Shown: one piece after another, positions 26,437 to 35,766 of the stretch
Layout of the letters: each line of letters opens with the position of its first letter
How positions within the stretch are numbered: position 1 is the stretch's first letter
Assembly: GCA_002070475.1 (NCBI GenBank)
Contig: MWDI01000016.1
Span: 62,001-126,000, forward strand
DNA length: 64,000 bases
Origin: Firmicutes bacterium ADurb.Bin146
GTDB lineage: Bacteria; Bacillota; Clostridia; DUPQ01
Direction: 5' to 3'
Notes under the pieces: model-generated
What the model was told of the DNA's origin: nothing
What the model saw: only the letters and a program-made list of their open reading frames with translations
The model's database searches: none
Program-made: the position numbers and the translations under genes

Positions 26437-27633
26437 ATGTGTGATACATTGGGATGCGTTAATACAAAGATACCAATTTTTGGTAAAAATAGCGATAGGT
26501 GTGTGGATGAGCCTCAGCTTTTAGAGTTTTACCCAAGAAAGATTAACTCAGAAAAAAGCTTAATGACGACTTACATTGAAATTGAACAGGTAAATAAGAC
26601 AAATGCCATTTTAATATCCCGACCTTCATGGATGTACGGAGCGGAAATGGGAGTAAATGAATATGGCCTTGTAATAGGTAATGAAGCGGTATTTACAAAG
26701 GGAGCATATAACAAGACAGGCTTGACAGGAATGGATCTTCTTAGGTTAGCATTGGAAAGGGCTGTGGATGCGAAACAGGCTTTGGAATTAATTATTACTT
26801 TACTTGAGAAATACGGACAGGGCGGTAACTGTGCTTATGAAGGTAAAAAATATTACAATAATTCTTTTTTGATAATGGATAGGAATGAACTTTATATCTT
26901 AGAGACATATGACAAACAGTGGGCTTATAGGAAAAGTGAAAAAAACAGCATATCAAACAGGTTATGTATTGAAAACAATGCTGATAAAACTACAAGAAAA
27001 AACTGTAATTTTGCGAAAAGTTATACTGAGCCTGTATATACATACTTGTGTGGTTCCGGATACAGAAGAAATAGAACTCAGGATTTTATTAATAAAAGCG
27101 AATGCGATTTAAAAGGGTTTAAAAAAGTTTTAAGGAGCCATAACAATGTCAAAAATCCTTTTTCTACAGGAACTGCAACCAGCGTGTGTATGCATGGAGG
27201 AGGAGTTGTTGACAACCAGACCACAGCTTCTTTGATAGTAGAACTTTTTCCTGTGCCTGTAATTTGGGCGACAGGTTCATCACTACCTTGCGTATCTTTA
27301 TATAAACCATATATGTTTGGCACAAAAGCTCCTTTTGTATACTCGCTTGATGATAAATCCTCTATAAAGAAATGGAAGGAACGAGAAGCTTTTAACAGAA
27401 GAATGCTTGGCAATCCTCCTTCGGATGAATACTATGAACAGATTGAATATTTGGAGAAGGAGTGGGAGAATCTTGTTATGTCTTCATATGATGATGCTTC
27501 AAAAATGGAAAAGATATCTCTTTTAGCTTATGAACAAGAAAAGGAATTCTTTGAAAAAATGGATAAACTAATCTCACCGCAGCCAAAACATACATTTTTT
27601 AATATGGGATTTTGGAAGAATAGAGAAATATAA
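26437..27633 (+). CDS. C69-family peptidase/secernin-like hydrolase
   Basis: A 398-residue Ntn-type protein. The start is MCDTLG, so removal of Met exposes the nucleophile Cys2, as in dipeptidase A and secernins. Other family features are GKNSDR near 17, GAEMGVNEYGLVIGNEAVF near 68, and STGTATSVCMHG near 244. It would hydrolyse a dipeptide or an amide inside the cell. No signal peptide is present. The gene appears to be monocistronic, with GGAGG before the ATG, and is convergent with a GNAT gene. Confidence 0.85.
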   Translation: MCDTLGCVNTKIPIFGKNSDRCVDEPQLLEFYPRKINSEKSLMTTYIEIEQVNKTNAILISRPSWMYGAEMGVNEYGLVIGNEAVFTKGAYNKTGLTGMDLLRLALERAVDAKQALELIITLLEKYGQGGNCAYEGKKYYNNSFLIMDRNELYILETYDKQWAYRKSEKNSISNRLCIENNADKTTRKNCNFAKSYTEPVYTYLCGSGYRRNRTQDFINKSECDLKGFKKVLRSHNNVKNPFSTGTATSVCMHGGGVVDNQTTASLIVELFPVPVIWATGSSLPCVSLYKPYMFGTKAPFVYSLDDKSSIKKWKEREAFNRRMLGNPPSDEYYEQIEYLEKEWENLVMSSYDDASKMEKISLLAYEQEKEFFEKMDKLISPQPKHTFFNMGFWKNREI

Positions 27634-27634
27634 A

Positions 27635-28189
27635 CTATCTGTTATTCATCTTAAGCCATTCATCTTTTAACATTGAATAGCATACTATATCCATAGGTTT
27701 ACTGTCATAGGAAGGACGGGCTTTACGAAGAGTGCCTTCAAGTTTGAATCCGCATTTTTCAATTACCCTCATAGAACGTTTATTATGAGGATAATGGTCA
27801 ACAGACAGCAAGTCGAGATCCATTACAGTAAAAGCATACTTTTGTACAGCTTTTACTGCTTCGGTAGCTATACCCAACCCCCAGTAATTATACGAAAGCG
27901 CATATCCTAAACATTTCGTTTTTATGAATTTCACCGAGGAACGCAAGGAATCCACATGAAGCCCTATAGAACCTATCACCTTATTGTTTCTTTTATAGAC
28001 AATAGCCCAGACATCATCATTTCTCATAAACATATTTAATACAGCTTCTGATTCGCATATATTCTTATGTGGAGTCCATCCGGCATTAGGGCCGACATTC
28101 GGATTACTTGCATATTCGTACAAGTCCTCAACATCATCAAATGTAAATTCGCGAAGTATAAGCCTGTCAGTTTCAATAGTACCCAGCAT
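27635..28189 (-). CDS. RimJ/RimL-type GNAT acetyltransferase
   Basis: A 184-residue protein beginning TDRLILREFTFDDVEDL, the usual start of RimJ/RimL-like acetyltransferases. The acetyl-CoA loop is NYWGLGIATEA near 102-112 and the late motif is NKRSMRVIEKCGF near 139. It may acetylate protein N-termini or small molecules. Its first 17 bases overlap the end of the GH78 gene, so it is translated from the same transcript. Confidence 0.85.
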   Translation of the reverse strand: MLGTIETDRLILREFTFDDVEDLYEYASNPNVGPNAGWTPHKNICESEAVLNMFMRNDDVWAIVYKRNNKVIGSIGLHVDSLRSSVKFIKTKCLGYALSYNYWGLGIATEAVKAVQKYAFTVMDLDLLSVDHYPHNKRSMRVIEKCGFKLEGTLRKARPSYDSKPMDIVCYSMLKDEWLKMNNR

Positions 28190-30380
28190 TCGTTCCTCCT
28201 TTACAGCTAATAGTATTTTTACCGCATTTTAGCAGGATTTCATAATTCTCATACTTGAATAGAGCCATAACATCATTTGGTACCTCAATTACAAAATCCC
28301 GTGATTGCTCGATTGTATCATAAGATACAGATATTTTGCCATACCTACAGGTGATATGGCCTTTTGCTTTATACAGTCCTTCAATTTTCTGTGGTGCGAT
28401 AATAATACTGTCAAAACCTGAAGAATCTTTTGTCTGTCTTATACCAAGAATATATTCAAAAAGAAATCTGACTGAAGAGCCAAACATAGGATGATTGTTT
28501 GAATCGCCATCCCATCTTTCCCATAGTGTTGTTGCGCCACTTTTCATCATGTTATAAAAAGAGGAAGTTTTTTTGTTTGTTAAGAGACTGAATGCCAGGT
28601 CAGATAATCCATTTTCAAATAAAACACGATTCAATATATATGTTCCGAATATGCCTGTGTCATATGTAAGCAAAGACTCATATCTTCTTTTTATACCCTC
28701 AAGCGTCTTGTTGTTCCCGAGTCCTACGTCATATGCAAAAGCATCTGCTCCCTGTGTTCCGAATATGAAGCAGTGTTCCAGGTTGGACATATATGCGTTT
28801 ACAAAAGCTTTTGAATGACTATCGATCAGATTTTGAATATAAGAAGATTCAGTTTGCTTTTTTAAAAGAACAGCAATATCTTTTGCTATCATCAGCAACT
28901 TTATATAAATTGCGGTATTTACAAAGCTTTCTGGAATATATGTAGGACCAGGTGTGCACCATTCGCCCAAACACCAGCCTTTCTCTTCTTCTCGCACAAC
29001 AAGACCGTTTTCACAACGGCTTTCCATGTAAGAAAAGTATAGTATCATCTTTGGGAAAAACTTTATAAGGACAGACAGATCACTGTAATGCATGTAATAT
29101 TCATATGGGACTATGACTATTGCTCCTCCCCATCCTGCAGGCCCGCCTCCTCCTCCATTAAAAGGAGCGGTATGTTGAATATGACCACTTTCTATATCCT
29201 GGCAGTCAGATATGTCATCAAGCCATTTTTTATATATGTTTTTTACATCAAGGCAGTACATTGCGCTTTTACAGCACAACTGCCCATCTCCAGTATATCC
29301 AAGTCTTTCTCTGTGAGGGCAGTCTGAAGGTACGCAGCCATGCAGATTGGTAAGCTGAGACTGTACATATGCTTTGTAATACCAGTTCAGTATACGGCTG
29401 TTACAGGAAAAAGAGGAGGTAACTGCAGCATCAGTGTGTACTACATGACAGATATCGCATTTTGCATTATCCGTAACTGTAAAATACCTGAAACCTTGCC
29501 ATGTGAATATTGGATGATATTGATTTAATATGCCGTCAGTTATATATTTCATAGTGCCTTTTTGACCTTTATATCCGCCAATTGATGTAAAGTCCAGATT
29601 TTTATCTTTGTCAATCCTTTCGCTGCACTCAACGATTACAGTCTGGTTTTTTTCTTTACATTCAATTATAGGATAACCAGTAATATTGATTCCTGCATCA
29701 TATAACAAACAGCCATCTTTTCTATCTATCAATTTCGGTTTGATTTTCTTAATAATCCTATCACTGTTAAAAGTCTGAATATGAAAACTGCTTTGTGGAA
29801 CTGGGCAGATAATACTGTTGCACCAGCCATCCATGTTAGCACTAATAGTGTTCCATTTGTAATCAAAATCTGTGTAATCATGCTCCTCACCAAAAAAAAG
29901 GTTTGAAGTTTTTATAAATCCCTGTTTAAAAAGTACCGATTGGTCAGAAATAACCTGATTGTACCCAAGGTCAATCCAAAAACATAGCTTAATCCTTCCG
30001 TATGTGACGTTTCCTTCTCCCATTCTTTTAGTCTGGTTATAGAAACCTGAACCCAACATTATCCCGATACAATTTTCCCCAATATCGAGATATTTAGCTA
30101 TATCATATCTTAAGCAGTATATCCTATGGTTCATTGTGTCATATATGGGATATCGGAACTTGCTTGTATCACGAGGATGATAATCCGAATACGCAGGGGT
30201 AAATAAATCATCACTGACTTTTTTGCCATTGATATACAGCAGGAAATACCCTAACCCTGTGATATTTATCATGGCTTTACCTGATCCTTCATACGTAAAT
30301 TTTTTTCTGAATATAGCAGAATCAGTATCCATAGAAGGCATTATCCATTGTGCGTCTTTAAATATGGTCTTGTGGTACAT
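28173..30380 (-). CDS. GH78-family alpha-L-rhamnosidase
   Basis: A 735-residue enzyme. An N-terminal beta-sandwich (to about 150) has GLGYFLLYINGKKV, and further sandwich domains precede the (alpha/alpha)6 barrel. The hallmark is DCPHRERLGYTGDG near residue 355, with the catalytic acid region. C-terminally there is TTLWERWDGD near 615, also family-typical. ATG at 30380 is chosen (GGAG seven bases upstream) instead of an earlier in-frame start. No signal peptide suggests intracellular removal of rhamnose from oligosaccharides or glycosides. No rhamnose catabolic genes lie nearby. Confidence 0.9.
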   Translation of the reverse strand: MYHKTIFKDAQWIMPSMDTDSAIFRKKFTYEGSGKAMINITGLGYFLLYINGKKVSDDLFTPAYSDYHPRDTSKFRYPIYDTMNHRIYCLRYDIAKYLDIGENCIGIMLGSGFYNQTKRMGEGNVTYGRIKLCFWIDLGYNQVISDQSVLFKQGFIKTSNLFFGEEHDYTDFDYKWNTISANMDGWCNSIICPVPQSSFHIQTFNSDRIIKKIKPKLIDRKDGCLLYDAGINITGYPIIECKEKNQTVIVECSERIDKDKNLDFTSIGGYKGQKGTMKYITDGILNQYHPIFTWQGFRYFTVTDNAKCDICHVVHTDAAVTSSFSCNSRILNWYYKAYVQSQLTNLHGCVPSDCPHRERLGYTGDGQLCCKSAMYCLDVKNIYKKWLDDISDCQDIESGHIQHTAPFNGGGGGPAGWGGAIVIVPYEYYMHYSDLSVLIKFFPKMILYFSYMESRCENGLVVREEEKGWCLGEWCTPGPTYIPESFVNTAIYIKLLMIAKDIAVLLKKQTESSYIQNLIDSHSKAFVNAYMSNLEHCFIFGTQGADAFAYDVGLGNNKTLEGIKRRYESLLTYDTGIFGTYILNRVLFENGLSDLAFSLLTNKKTSSFYNMMKSGATTLWERWDGDSNNHPMFGSSVRFLFEYILGIRQTKDSSGFDSIIIAPQKIEGLYKAKGHITCRYGKISVSYDTIEQSRDFVIEVPNDVMALFKYENYEILLKCGKNTISCKGGTNAGYY

Positions 30381-30486
30381 AATATCTCCAAATACAAAAT
30401 GAAATGACATGAATATTATACACAATATTTGATAAGTGTTTAAAGAGTTAAAGTAAAATTAATCTCATCCGTTAAAAAGGCTGCTG

Positions 30487-30515
30487 TTGACTATTAAGTT
30501 GCAGTGTCATAAAAT
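30487..30515 (+). promoter_or_regulatory. Sigma-A promoter of the D-lyxose isomerase gene
   Basis: TTGACT at 30487-30492, a 17-base spacer, and TAAAAT at 30510-30515. AGGAGG lies before the start codon at 30540. Confidence 0.7.
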
Positions 30516-30539
30516 CCTTTATATAACTAGGAGGTTGCG

Positions 30540-31076
30540 ATGAAAGCAAAGGATATTGAAAAAGCCAAAAAAGAAGCGCTAATGATGTATGAAAAAGCAC
30601 ACATCGTGCTTACAGACGATGAAAAAGAAAATATTGAGATAGCTGATTTCGGACTTAATGATTTTTATAACACAGGCTTAAGCCTTGTAACATATGTAAA
30701 TACTAAGAACTGTTGTGCAAAGGAAATGGTACTACATCCTTATCAGACATGTCCTGAGCACAAACATGCTCCAATAAAAGAGATAAATTATAATGGCAAG
30801 GAAGAGACTTTCAGAGTAAGATATGGGAAAGTATATCTTTATGTTGAAGGGAAACCTGCAGAAAAAGTATCGGGCAGAATAGTGGATAAACACTATACAG
30901 TGTTTCATGAGATTGAACTGAATGCAGGACAGCAGTATACTTTGTATCCTGACACATGGCACTGGTTCCAGGCAGGAAAAGATGGCGCAGTTATATCGGA
31001 ATTTTCAACAGCCAGTTATGATGAATGTGACTATTTCAGAAATCCTGATATAGAAAGAATACCTACTATAGAATAA
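30540..31076 (+). CDS. D-lyxose isomerase (YdaE/DUF1498-like cupin)
   Basis: A 178-residue cupin. Metal ligands are readable as His74 and His76 in CPEHKHAPI, a Glu at 88 or 89 in GKEETFRVR, and His141 in DTWHWF. This set is typical of D-lyxose isomerase, which converts D-lyxose to D-xylulose and also D-mannose to D-fructose with Mn2+. It has its own promoter and is convergent with the nitrilase-GDPD gene with stop codons adjoining. It may feed mannose or lyxose from the surrounding glycosidases into central metabolism. Confidence 0.85.
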   Translation: MKAKDIEKAKKEALMMYEKAHIVLTDDEKENIEIADFGLNDFYNTGLSLVTYVNTKNCCAKEMVLHPYQTCPEHKHAPIKEINYNGKEETFRVRYGKVYLYVEGKPAEKVSGRIVDKHYTVFHEIELNAGQQYTLYPDTWHWFQAGKDGAVISEFSTASYDECDYFRNPDIERIPTIE

Positions 31077-32678
31077 TTATGCTTTAAAAGCCTGTTTGAC
31101 AATAAGTAAGTTGTTGGTGAGTATTGTATCAATTCCCATATCCAGGAAAGCTGATGCTTCTTGTGGATCATCTGACCAGAATATGTTGCATCTGATATTG
31201 TTATCTTTTGCTTTTTTAATCATCTCATTATTGAAATACGGCTTGAATAACTGTAGCTTGTAACATCCGTACTTAATAGCCTTGTCTACGAGAGTGAAAT
31301 CCAACTGACCGTCCAAACAACATCTTTTAAGATGAGGAGCGATTTTTAAGGAAGTTTCCATTACTGCTTCGTCTCCTGCTATATATACATAATCTGCACA
31401 GTCATATTTTTCTATCAGATCCGCAATAACTTTGAAATCTTTTTCATCATATGGGAAAATAGTGTTTTTACCCCATTCATCAGTAAATTTCGTTTTAATA
31501 TGGATGTTCATAATAACCTGATGATTGAATTTTTTCAGTATGTCTTCAAAAGTGTCATATCTTAAATCTTTAATAAGAGGGCTCATCCCTAAAGAAGCAT
31601 CCAGCTGTTTTACTTCATCATAAGTGTATTCCCATATCTTTTTAGTCCTGTCTCCAGGGAAATATGGATCGTGTATGGCAATCATAACACGGTCTTTTGT
31701 AGGCCAGAGATCAAATTCCACTTCATCCGCTCCCAAAGCAACTGCAGCTGATAAGGATAAAATCGTATTTTCTGGGCATAAAGCGGAAAATCCTCTATGT
31801 GCACAGATTCTAGGATATGGCATTTCATTATCGGTTTTTGATATGAAGCTTCCTGCTGAAAGGTATGAATAAGGTGTTCTGCCTTGTGTTACAAATTCAT
31901 CAGCTAAAATCAGTTGCTGGCCATGTCCGTTTGGTTTATATGCCTTATTCGGTACTTTAATGTCTGCTTTTAATACTCCTGTCAGCTGTTCCATGTCTGC
32001 AAGTATAGTCCCATCACAATCGCATATTAAGGAATGGCCGCCTTTTGTGGTATCTCCCATGGAATATGAAGCCCTTAAGACATAACTATTGCATCTTGAA
32101 GATATAAGTCTTGCCTGTGAAAGGATTATGTCTTCATTCTCACTTCTTTGATATGAGCATATGAGTATTATGTCAGGTTTTTTTGACCTTATATACTCGA
32201 TATATTCTAAAAAATATGCATCGTAACAAGTAATAAAAGCAAATCTTATTCCCCCTGTTTCAAATATGCATGGAATATCAGTCCTATATCTGTATGTATA
32301 ATCCAGTTTGAAGATTTCCTTTTCCGCATATGTCAGATGCTGTTTGTCATATCTGTATTTTAAGGAACCGTTGTTATCATAAAGAAGAGTGCTGTTTCGA
32401 AAACCAGTTTCAGTTCTATATGCCATATTAACTGCAACCATAGCATTTGTCCTTTTTGCTGTAGCGATTACTTTGTCAGTAAGAGCTTGGGTGTTCTGGT
32501 CATAGTCTGCAAGCATCTGATTATAGTCGGATGCTCCTGGAATGTTAGAAAACTCCGGCAGAAGAATAAGGTCCGCATCAGATGATACGGAATCAAGTGA
32601 TTCTAAAATAAAATCGACAGTATTCTTCCTTTCATCCATGGTTTTCGGATATGATGGCTGTATTATATAAATTTTCAT
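31077..32678 (-). CDS. Nitrilase-family amidohydrolase fused to glycerophosphodiester phosphodiesterase
   Basis: A 533-residue two-domain protein. Residues 1-265 are a carbon-nitrogen hydrolase with a full Glu-Lys-Cys triad: Glu42 in LLPEF, Lys112 in YDKQHL and Cys151 in ITCYDAY. Residues 288-533 are a GDPD domain with HRG at 294-296, PENT at 302-305, EFD at 321-323 and HDP at 336-338, all metal or catalytic residues. Both domains look intact. The fusion suggests one substrate with an amide and a phosphodiester, for example an N-acyl phosphoethanolamine-type lipid head group; that is inference. It follows a GNAT gene by two bases. Confidence 0.88.
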   Translation of the reverse strand: MKIYIIQPSYPKTMDERKNTVDFILESLDSVSSDADLILLPEFSNIPGASDYNQMLADYDQNTQALTDKVIATAKRTNAMVAVNMAYRTETGFRNSTLLYDNNGSLKYRYDKQHLTYAEKEIFKLDYTYRYRTDIPCIFETGGIRFAFITCYDAYFLEYIEYIRSKKPDIILICSYQRSENEDIILSQARLISSRCNSYVLRASYSMGDTTKGGHSLICDCDGTILADMEQLTGVLKADIKVPNKAYKPNGHGQQLILADEFVTQGRTPYSYLSAGSFISKTDNEMPYPRICAHRGFSALCPENTILSLSAAVALGADEVEFDLWPTKDRVMIAIHDPYFPGDRTKKIWEYTYDEVKQLDASLGMSPLIKDLRYDTFEDILKKFNHQVIMNIHIKTKFTDEWGKNTIFPYDEKDFKVIADLIEKYDCADYVYIAGDEAVMETSLKIAPHLKRCCLDGQLDFTLVDKAIKYGCYKLQLFKPYFNNEMIKKAKDNNIRCNIFWSDDPQEASAFLDMGIDTILTNNLLIVKQAFKA

Positions 32679-32680
32679 AT

Positions 32681-33199
32681 TTACTGCCCCTTATTATCCG
32701 AATTATTTACATCACTTTTATCATCTAATAATAATTCCATACGCCTGTATTTTGTAGTAAAACCATGTTTTTCATAAAAATGCATAGCACTCTCATTAAA
32801 TTCCCAAACATGCAGCTCTATTGCATCATAGTGTTCATTTTTTGCATATGCCAGAATATGCTCGAATAAAAGCGAACCAATTCCTGTTCCTCTCTTATCA
32901 TCATCTACACAAAAATCATCAATATATAAAAGCTTTCTATCCTGCATGAAAAGATGATTTTTTCTTGTTTCAAATAAGCAGAATATATAGCCTGCTACTT
33001 TGTCTTTGTCATCAACTGCAACGGCAATATACTCATCTGGTTTCTTAATTTTAAAATACATAAGATCCTGTGTATACTTATTTGCATTGTTCTTGAAAAT
33101 ATCAGGTCTTTTTTCATGATGCAGCTGAGCTATCTGTTTTAGCAGGCGTATAATATCGTCAACATCTTTTTTCTGGGCTTTCCTTACATTATATTCCAT
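32681..33199 (-). CDS. GNAT family N-acetyltransferase
   Basis: A 172-residue acetyltransferase. The acetyl-CoA loop DKRGTGIGSLLFEH spans about residues 100-113, and ALHFYEKHGF-like residues (AMHFYEKHGF) follow near 143. The substrate is unknown. It is upstream of the nitrilase-GDPD fusion on the same strand with a two-base gap, so the two are probably co-expressed; it might modify an amine released by that enzyme. Confidence 0.82.
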   Translation of the reverse strand: MEYNVRKAQKKDVDDIIRLLKQIAQLHHEKRPDIFKNNANKYTQDLMYFKIKKPDEYIAVAVDDKDKVAGYIFCLFETRKNHLFMQDRKLLYIDDFCVDDDKRGTGIGSLLFEHILAYAKNEHYDAIELHVWEFNESAMHFYEKHGFTTKYRRMELLLDDKSDVNNSDNKGQ

Positions 33200-33313
33200 T
33201 AATGTTTCCTGATTTCTTAAAATTTATTTAATACTATTATATCCCAAAGCAAAATAATCATGCAATTTACATAACTATCTGTAATACATATATCCATTAT
33301 AACCTTTTAAGGA

Positions 33314-33321
33314 TGTATAAT
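33314..33321 (+). promoter_or_regulatory. -10 element of the polysaccharide deacetylase gene
   Basis: TATAAT at 33316-33321 preceded by TG. No good -35 is seen, so the promoter is tentative. Confidence 0.4.
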
Positions 33322-33347
33322 ATACATATTAAAAACATGAGGTGCTT

Positions 33348-34166
33348 ATGAATATATCAGCAAAATATTTTAAAGACAAAAAGCCCAAAGCTCTTACAAT
33401 GAGTTATGATGACGGACCGTTTGAAGATTATAGGCTGGTAGAGCTATTTAATAAATATGGCATAAAAGGGACATTCCATCTTAACTCCAGATATCTAGAT
33501 AGAGATGATTATCCTGCTCAACCGGAAAAAGTAAAATATACTGATGCGAAAAGTCTATATGAAGGGCACGAAATATCCATACATACAGTTAATCATTGTG
33601 ATTTAAGATCTGTTAATAACAACAGATTTATGCACGAGATTATGGACGACAAGAAAGCACTGGAGGAAATAGCAGGTTATCCAATAAGAGGTATGTCCTA
33701 TCCTTACGGATACTATAATGATGATGTGGTTAAACATTTAAGATATCTAGATATGGAATATTCCAGGACTACAAAAAGCCATAAATCCTTCTACATGCCT
33801 GATGATTTCTTGGAATGGCATCCGACATGTCATCATAATGATGCCCTTGACCTTATAACTTCCTTTGACAGTCCAAGATGGAATATGGAGATGCCTCTTT
33901 TTTATGTATGGGGTCATAGTTATGAATTTTCCAGATTTGGGGATAAGTGGCATATAATTGAGGAATTCTGTAAGAGAATAAGCGCACGGGATGATATATG
34001 GTATGCGACTAATATACAGATTAAAGATTATTATGATGCTGTTAAAAACTTAAAATTCAGCGCGGACGATTCTTTAGTATATAATCCAAGCTGTATAGAT
34101 GTTTGGCTGGATGTGGATAAAGAACCTGTAATGGTTCCATCAGGCAAGTTAATCAAACTAAAATAA
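33348..34166 (+). CDS. Polysaccharide deacetylase-family protein (CE4 fold)
   Basis: A 272-residue NodB-like protein without a signal peptide. Motif 1 is MSYDDGP with Asp21 and Asp22, and motif 2 is SIHTVNHCD with His79 and His83, giving the Asp-His-His metal triad. Later SYPYGYYND resembles motif 3. The start ATG at 33348 is chosen because GAGGTG lies four bases upstream; an in-frame GTG at 33342 is part of that site. A cytoplasmic location suggests deacetylation of small sugar substrates rather than cell wall. Confidence 0.83.
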   Translation: MNISAKYFKDKKPKALTMSYDDGPFEDYRLVELFNKYGIKGTFHLNSRYLDRDDYPAQPEKVKYTDAKSLYEGHEISIHTVNHCDLRSVNNNRFMHEIMDDKKALEEIAGYPIRGMSYPYGYYNDDVVKHLRYLDMEYSRTTKSHKSFYMPDDFLEWHPTCHHNDALDLITSFDSPRWNMEMPLFYVWGHSYEFSRFGDKWHIIEEFCKRISARDDIWYATNIQIKDYYDAVKNLKFSADDSLVYNPSCIDVWLDVDKEPVMVPSGKLIKLK

Positions 34167-34175
34167 CAAGTTAAA

Positions 34176-34844
34176 TCACTGCAAAATCCTGAAACTGCTA
34201 AGATTGAAATCAATAATGCCTTCTTGTTTCATTTTGCTAAGTTCACGTGAAAGAGCAGCCCTGTCAGCATTAAGATAATCAGCAAGTTCGTTTCTGGAAA
34301 GGGGGATTTCAAAAGTCCTAGATTTAGTTTTTGATGCGTTTATATGAAGATAGGTAAGTATCTTTTCTCTTAAATTTCTTTTTGAAAGTATGTCTAATTT
34401 CTGATGCATCTGCATATTTTTAGAAGCCAGCAAACTCATCATGTTCTCAATAAGCTTGGAATGAAACTGACATGCTTTGTTGCATGTCTGTATTATTCTC
34501 GGAAACTTTAACCACATAATTTTGCAATTATCCACTGCGGTTATAGTAACAGGCGACTTTGATAAATTAGCGCAGACAAAGGCTTCTGCAAATATATCAT
34601 ACTTTTCTATTATAGCCATGATGGCTCTGACTCCCATGAAATCTTCAGAGGAGACTAATACACAACCTTCAAGAACAAGTCCTATGCTTTCGATACTGTC
34701 ATCAACCATAAGAATTATCTCGTTACGCTTGTATGAAACAATTTTTGCTCCTAAACAATTAAGCATACTGTTGATACAGTCAGATGAGATTCCATTGAAT
34801 AGTTTTACTTTCTGTGATAGAAAATTAAAATCTAAATTTTCCAT
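34176..34844 (-). CDS. Crp/Fnr-family transcription regulator, probably HcpR-like
   Basis: A 222-residue regulator with an N-terminal cyclic-nucleotide-binding-type beta roll (residues 15-130) and a C-terminal winged helix with the HTH in LSRNELADYLNADRAALSREL near 176-196. No N-terminal Fnr-type cysteine cluster is visible, although a few scattered cysteines are present. It is divergent from ferredoxin-ferredoxin-hcp, the usual context of HcpR-like regulators responding to nitric oxide or hydroxylamine. It is probably the activator that binds the palindrome at 34912-34925. Direct evidence for the ligand is absent. Confidence 0.8.
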   Translation of the reverse strand: MENLDFNFLSQKVKLFNGISSDCINSMLNCLGAKIVSYKRNEIILMVDDSIESIGLVLEGCVLVSSEDFMGVRAIMAIIEKYDIFAEAFVCANLSKSPVTITAVDNCKIMWLKFPRIIQTCNKACQFHSKLIENMMSLLASKNMQMHQKLDILSKRNLREKILTYLHINASKTKSRTFEIPLSRNELADYLNADRAALSRELSKMKQEGIIDFNLSSFRILQ

Positions 34845-34862
34845 AGGCCTCCTTGCATTAAT

Positions 34863-34882
34863 GACATAAAAGATAATATGTC
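34863..34882. repeat. Inverted repeat near the Crp/Fnr gene start
   Basis: GACATA at 34863-34868 and TATGTC at 34877-34882 form six-base arms around eight bases, 19 bases upstream of the regulator gene. It could be an autoregulatory site; the sequence differs from the hcp-side palindrome. Confidence 0.35.
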
Positions 34883-34911
34883 TTAGCTGATTTTTATTAT
34901 AATTTAAATAT

Positions 34912-34953
34912 GTTGCAATTGCAACGGACTATTTAATTGTAATTATCTACAAT
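34912..34953 (+). promoter_or_regulatory. Activator palindrome and -10 of the ferredoxin-hcp operon
   Basis: GTTGCAATTGCAAC at 34912-34925 is a perfect 14-base palindrome. The -10 TACAAT is at 34948-34953, and the -35 position (CGGACT) is poor. With a start seven bases after the -10, the palindrome is centred at -41.5, the classic class II position for Crp/Fnr activators. Confidence 0.6.
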
Positions 34954-35006
34954 ATTAATAAATAGATGAATGATTATTAAAACAAATTGTGAAAAGGTAG
35001 GGTAAT

Positions 35007-35726
35007 ATGGGTAAAGTTATTAGAAAAATTATAAAGATTGATGAAAATTTATGTAATGGATGCGGATTATGTGCGAAAGCATGCCATGAAGGAGCAATTG
35101 GAATGGTAAATGGCAAAGCAAAATTAATCCGTGACGATTATTGTGACGGTCTTGGAGATTGTCTTCCAGCATGTCCGACAGGAGCTATTACCTTTGAGGA
35201 AAGAGAAGCGGAAGCATACGATCATTCTGCTGTCGAAGCAAAAAAACTAAGAGAATCAAAAGCCAGGGCTATCCCAACATCATCTTGCAGTTGTCCGGGT
35301 TCAGCAGCAAAATCCTTGTCGCCAAGAAAAGAAGAATCATGCCAATCATGTAGTACTGCAACCAGCAGATTAAGACAGTGGCCTGTCCAGCTCAAGCTTG
35401 TGCCAATAGAAGCAGGTTTTTTCGACGATGCTGACCTTCTTATAGCTGCAGATTGTTCTGCATTTGCATATAGTAATTTTCATGAAGATTTTATAAAAAA
35501 CAGAGTTACAGTTATAGGGTGTCCCAAACTCGATGCAGGTAATTATACAGAAAAACTTACAGAGATACTAAAAAGGAATAACATTAAGAGTGTGACAATA
35601 GTTAGGATGGAAGTACCATGCTGTGGTGGTCTGGAATTTGCTGCAAAAGAAGCATTAAGGACATGCGGTAAAATGATACCATGGCAATCAGTCACGATAT
35701 CAACAGATGGAAGAATATTAGACTAA
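35007..35726 (+). CDS. 4Fe-4S ferredoxin-domain protein of the hcp operon
   Basis: A 239-residue protein. The N-terminal ferredoxin part has one complete cluster motif (Cys16, 19, 22, 26) and a second with only three clear cysteines (46, 52, 56) because the expected second cysteine is Leu49; this CDGLGDC form is known in relatives. Residues 93-116 hold a second Cys-rich patch (CSCPG, CQSC), and the C-terminal half is a conserved domain with PCCGG near 206. It is probably an electron carrier or redox adaptor for the hybrid-cluster protein. It is first in the operon, behind the palindrome-bearing promoter. Confidence 0.78.
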   Translation: MGKVIRKIIKIDENLCNGCGLCAKACHEGAIGMVNGKAKLIRDDYCDGLGDCLPACPTGAITFEEREAEAYDHSAVEAKKLRESKARAIPTSSCSCPGSAAKSLSPRKEESCQSCSTATSRLRQWPVQLKLVPIEAGFFDDADLLIAADCSAFAYSNFHEDFIKNRVTVIGCPKLDAGNYTEKLTEILKRNNIKSVTIVRMEVPCCGGLEFAAKEALRTCGKMIPWQSVTISTDGRILD

Positions 35727-35766
35727 GAGAATATGTTATATAAAAATTACAAGGAAAGGGATTAAA

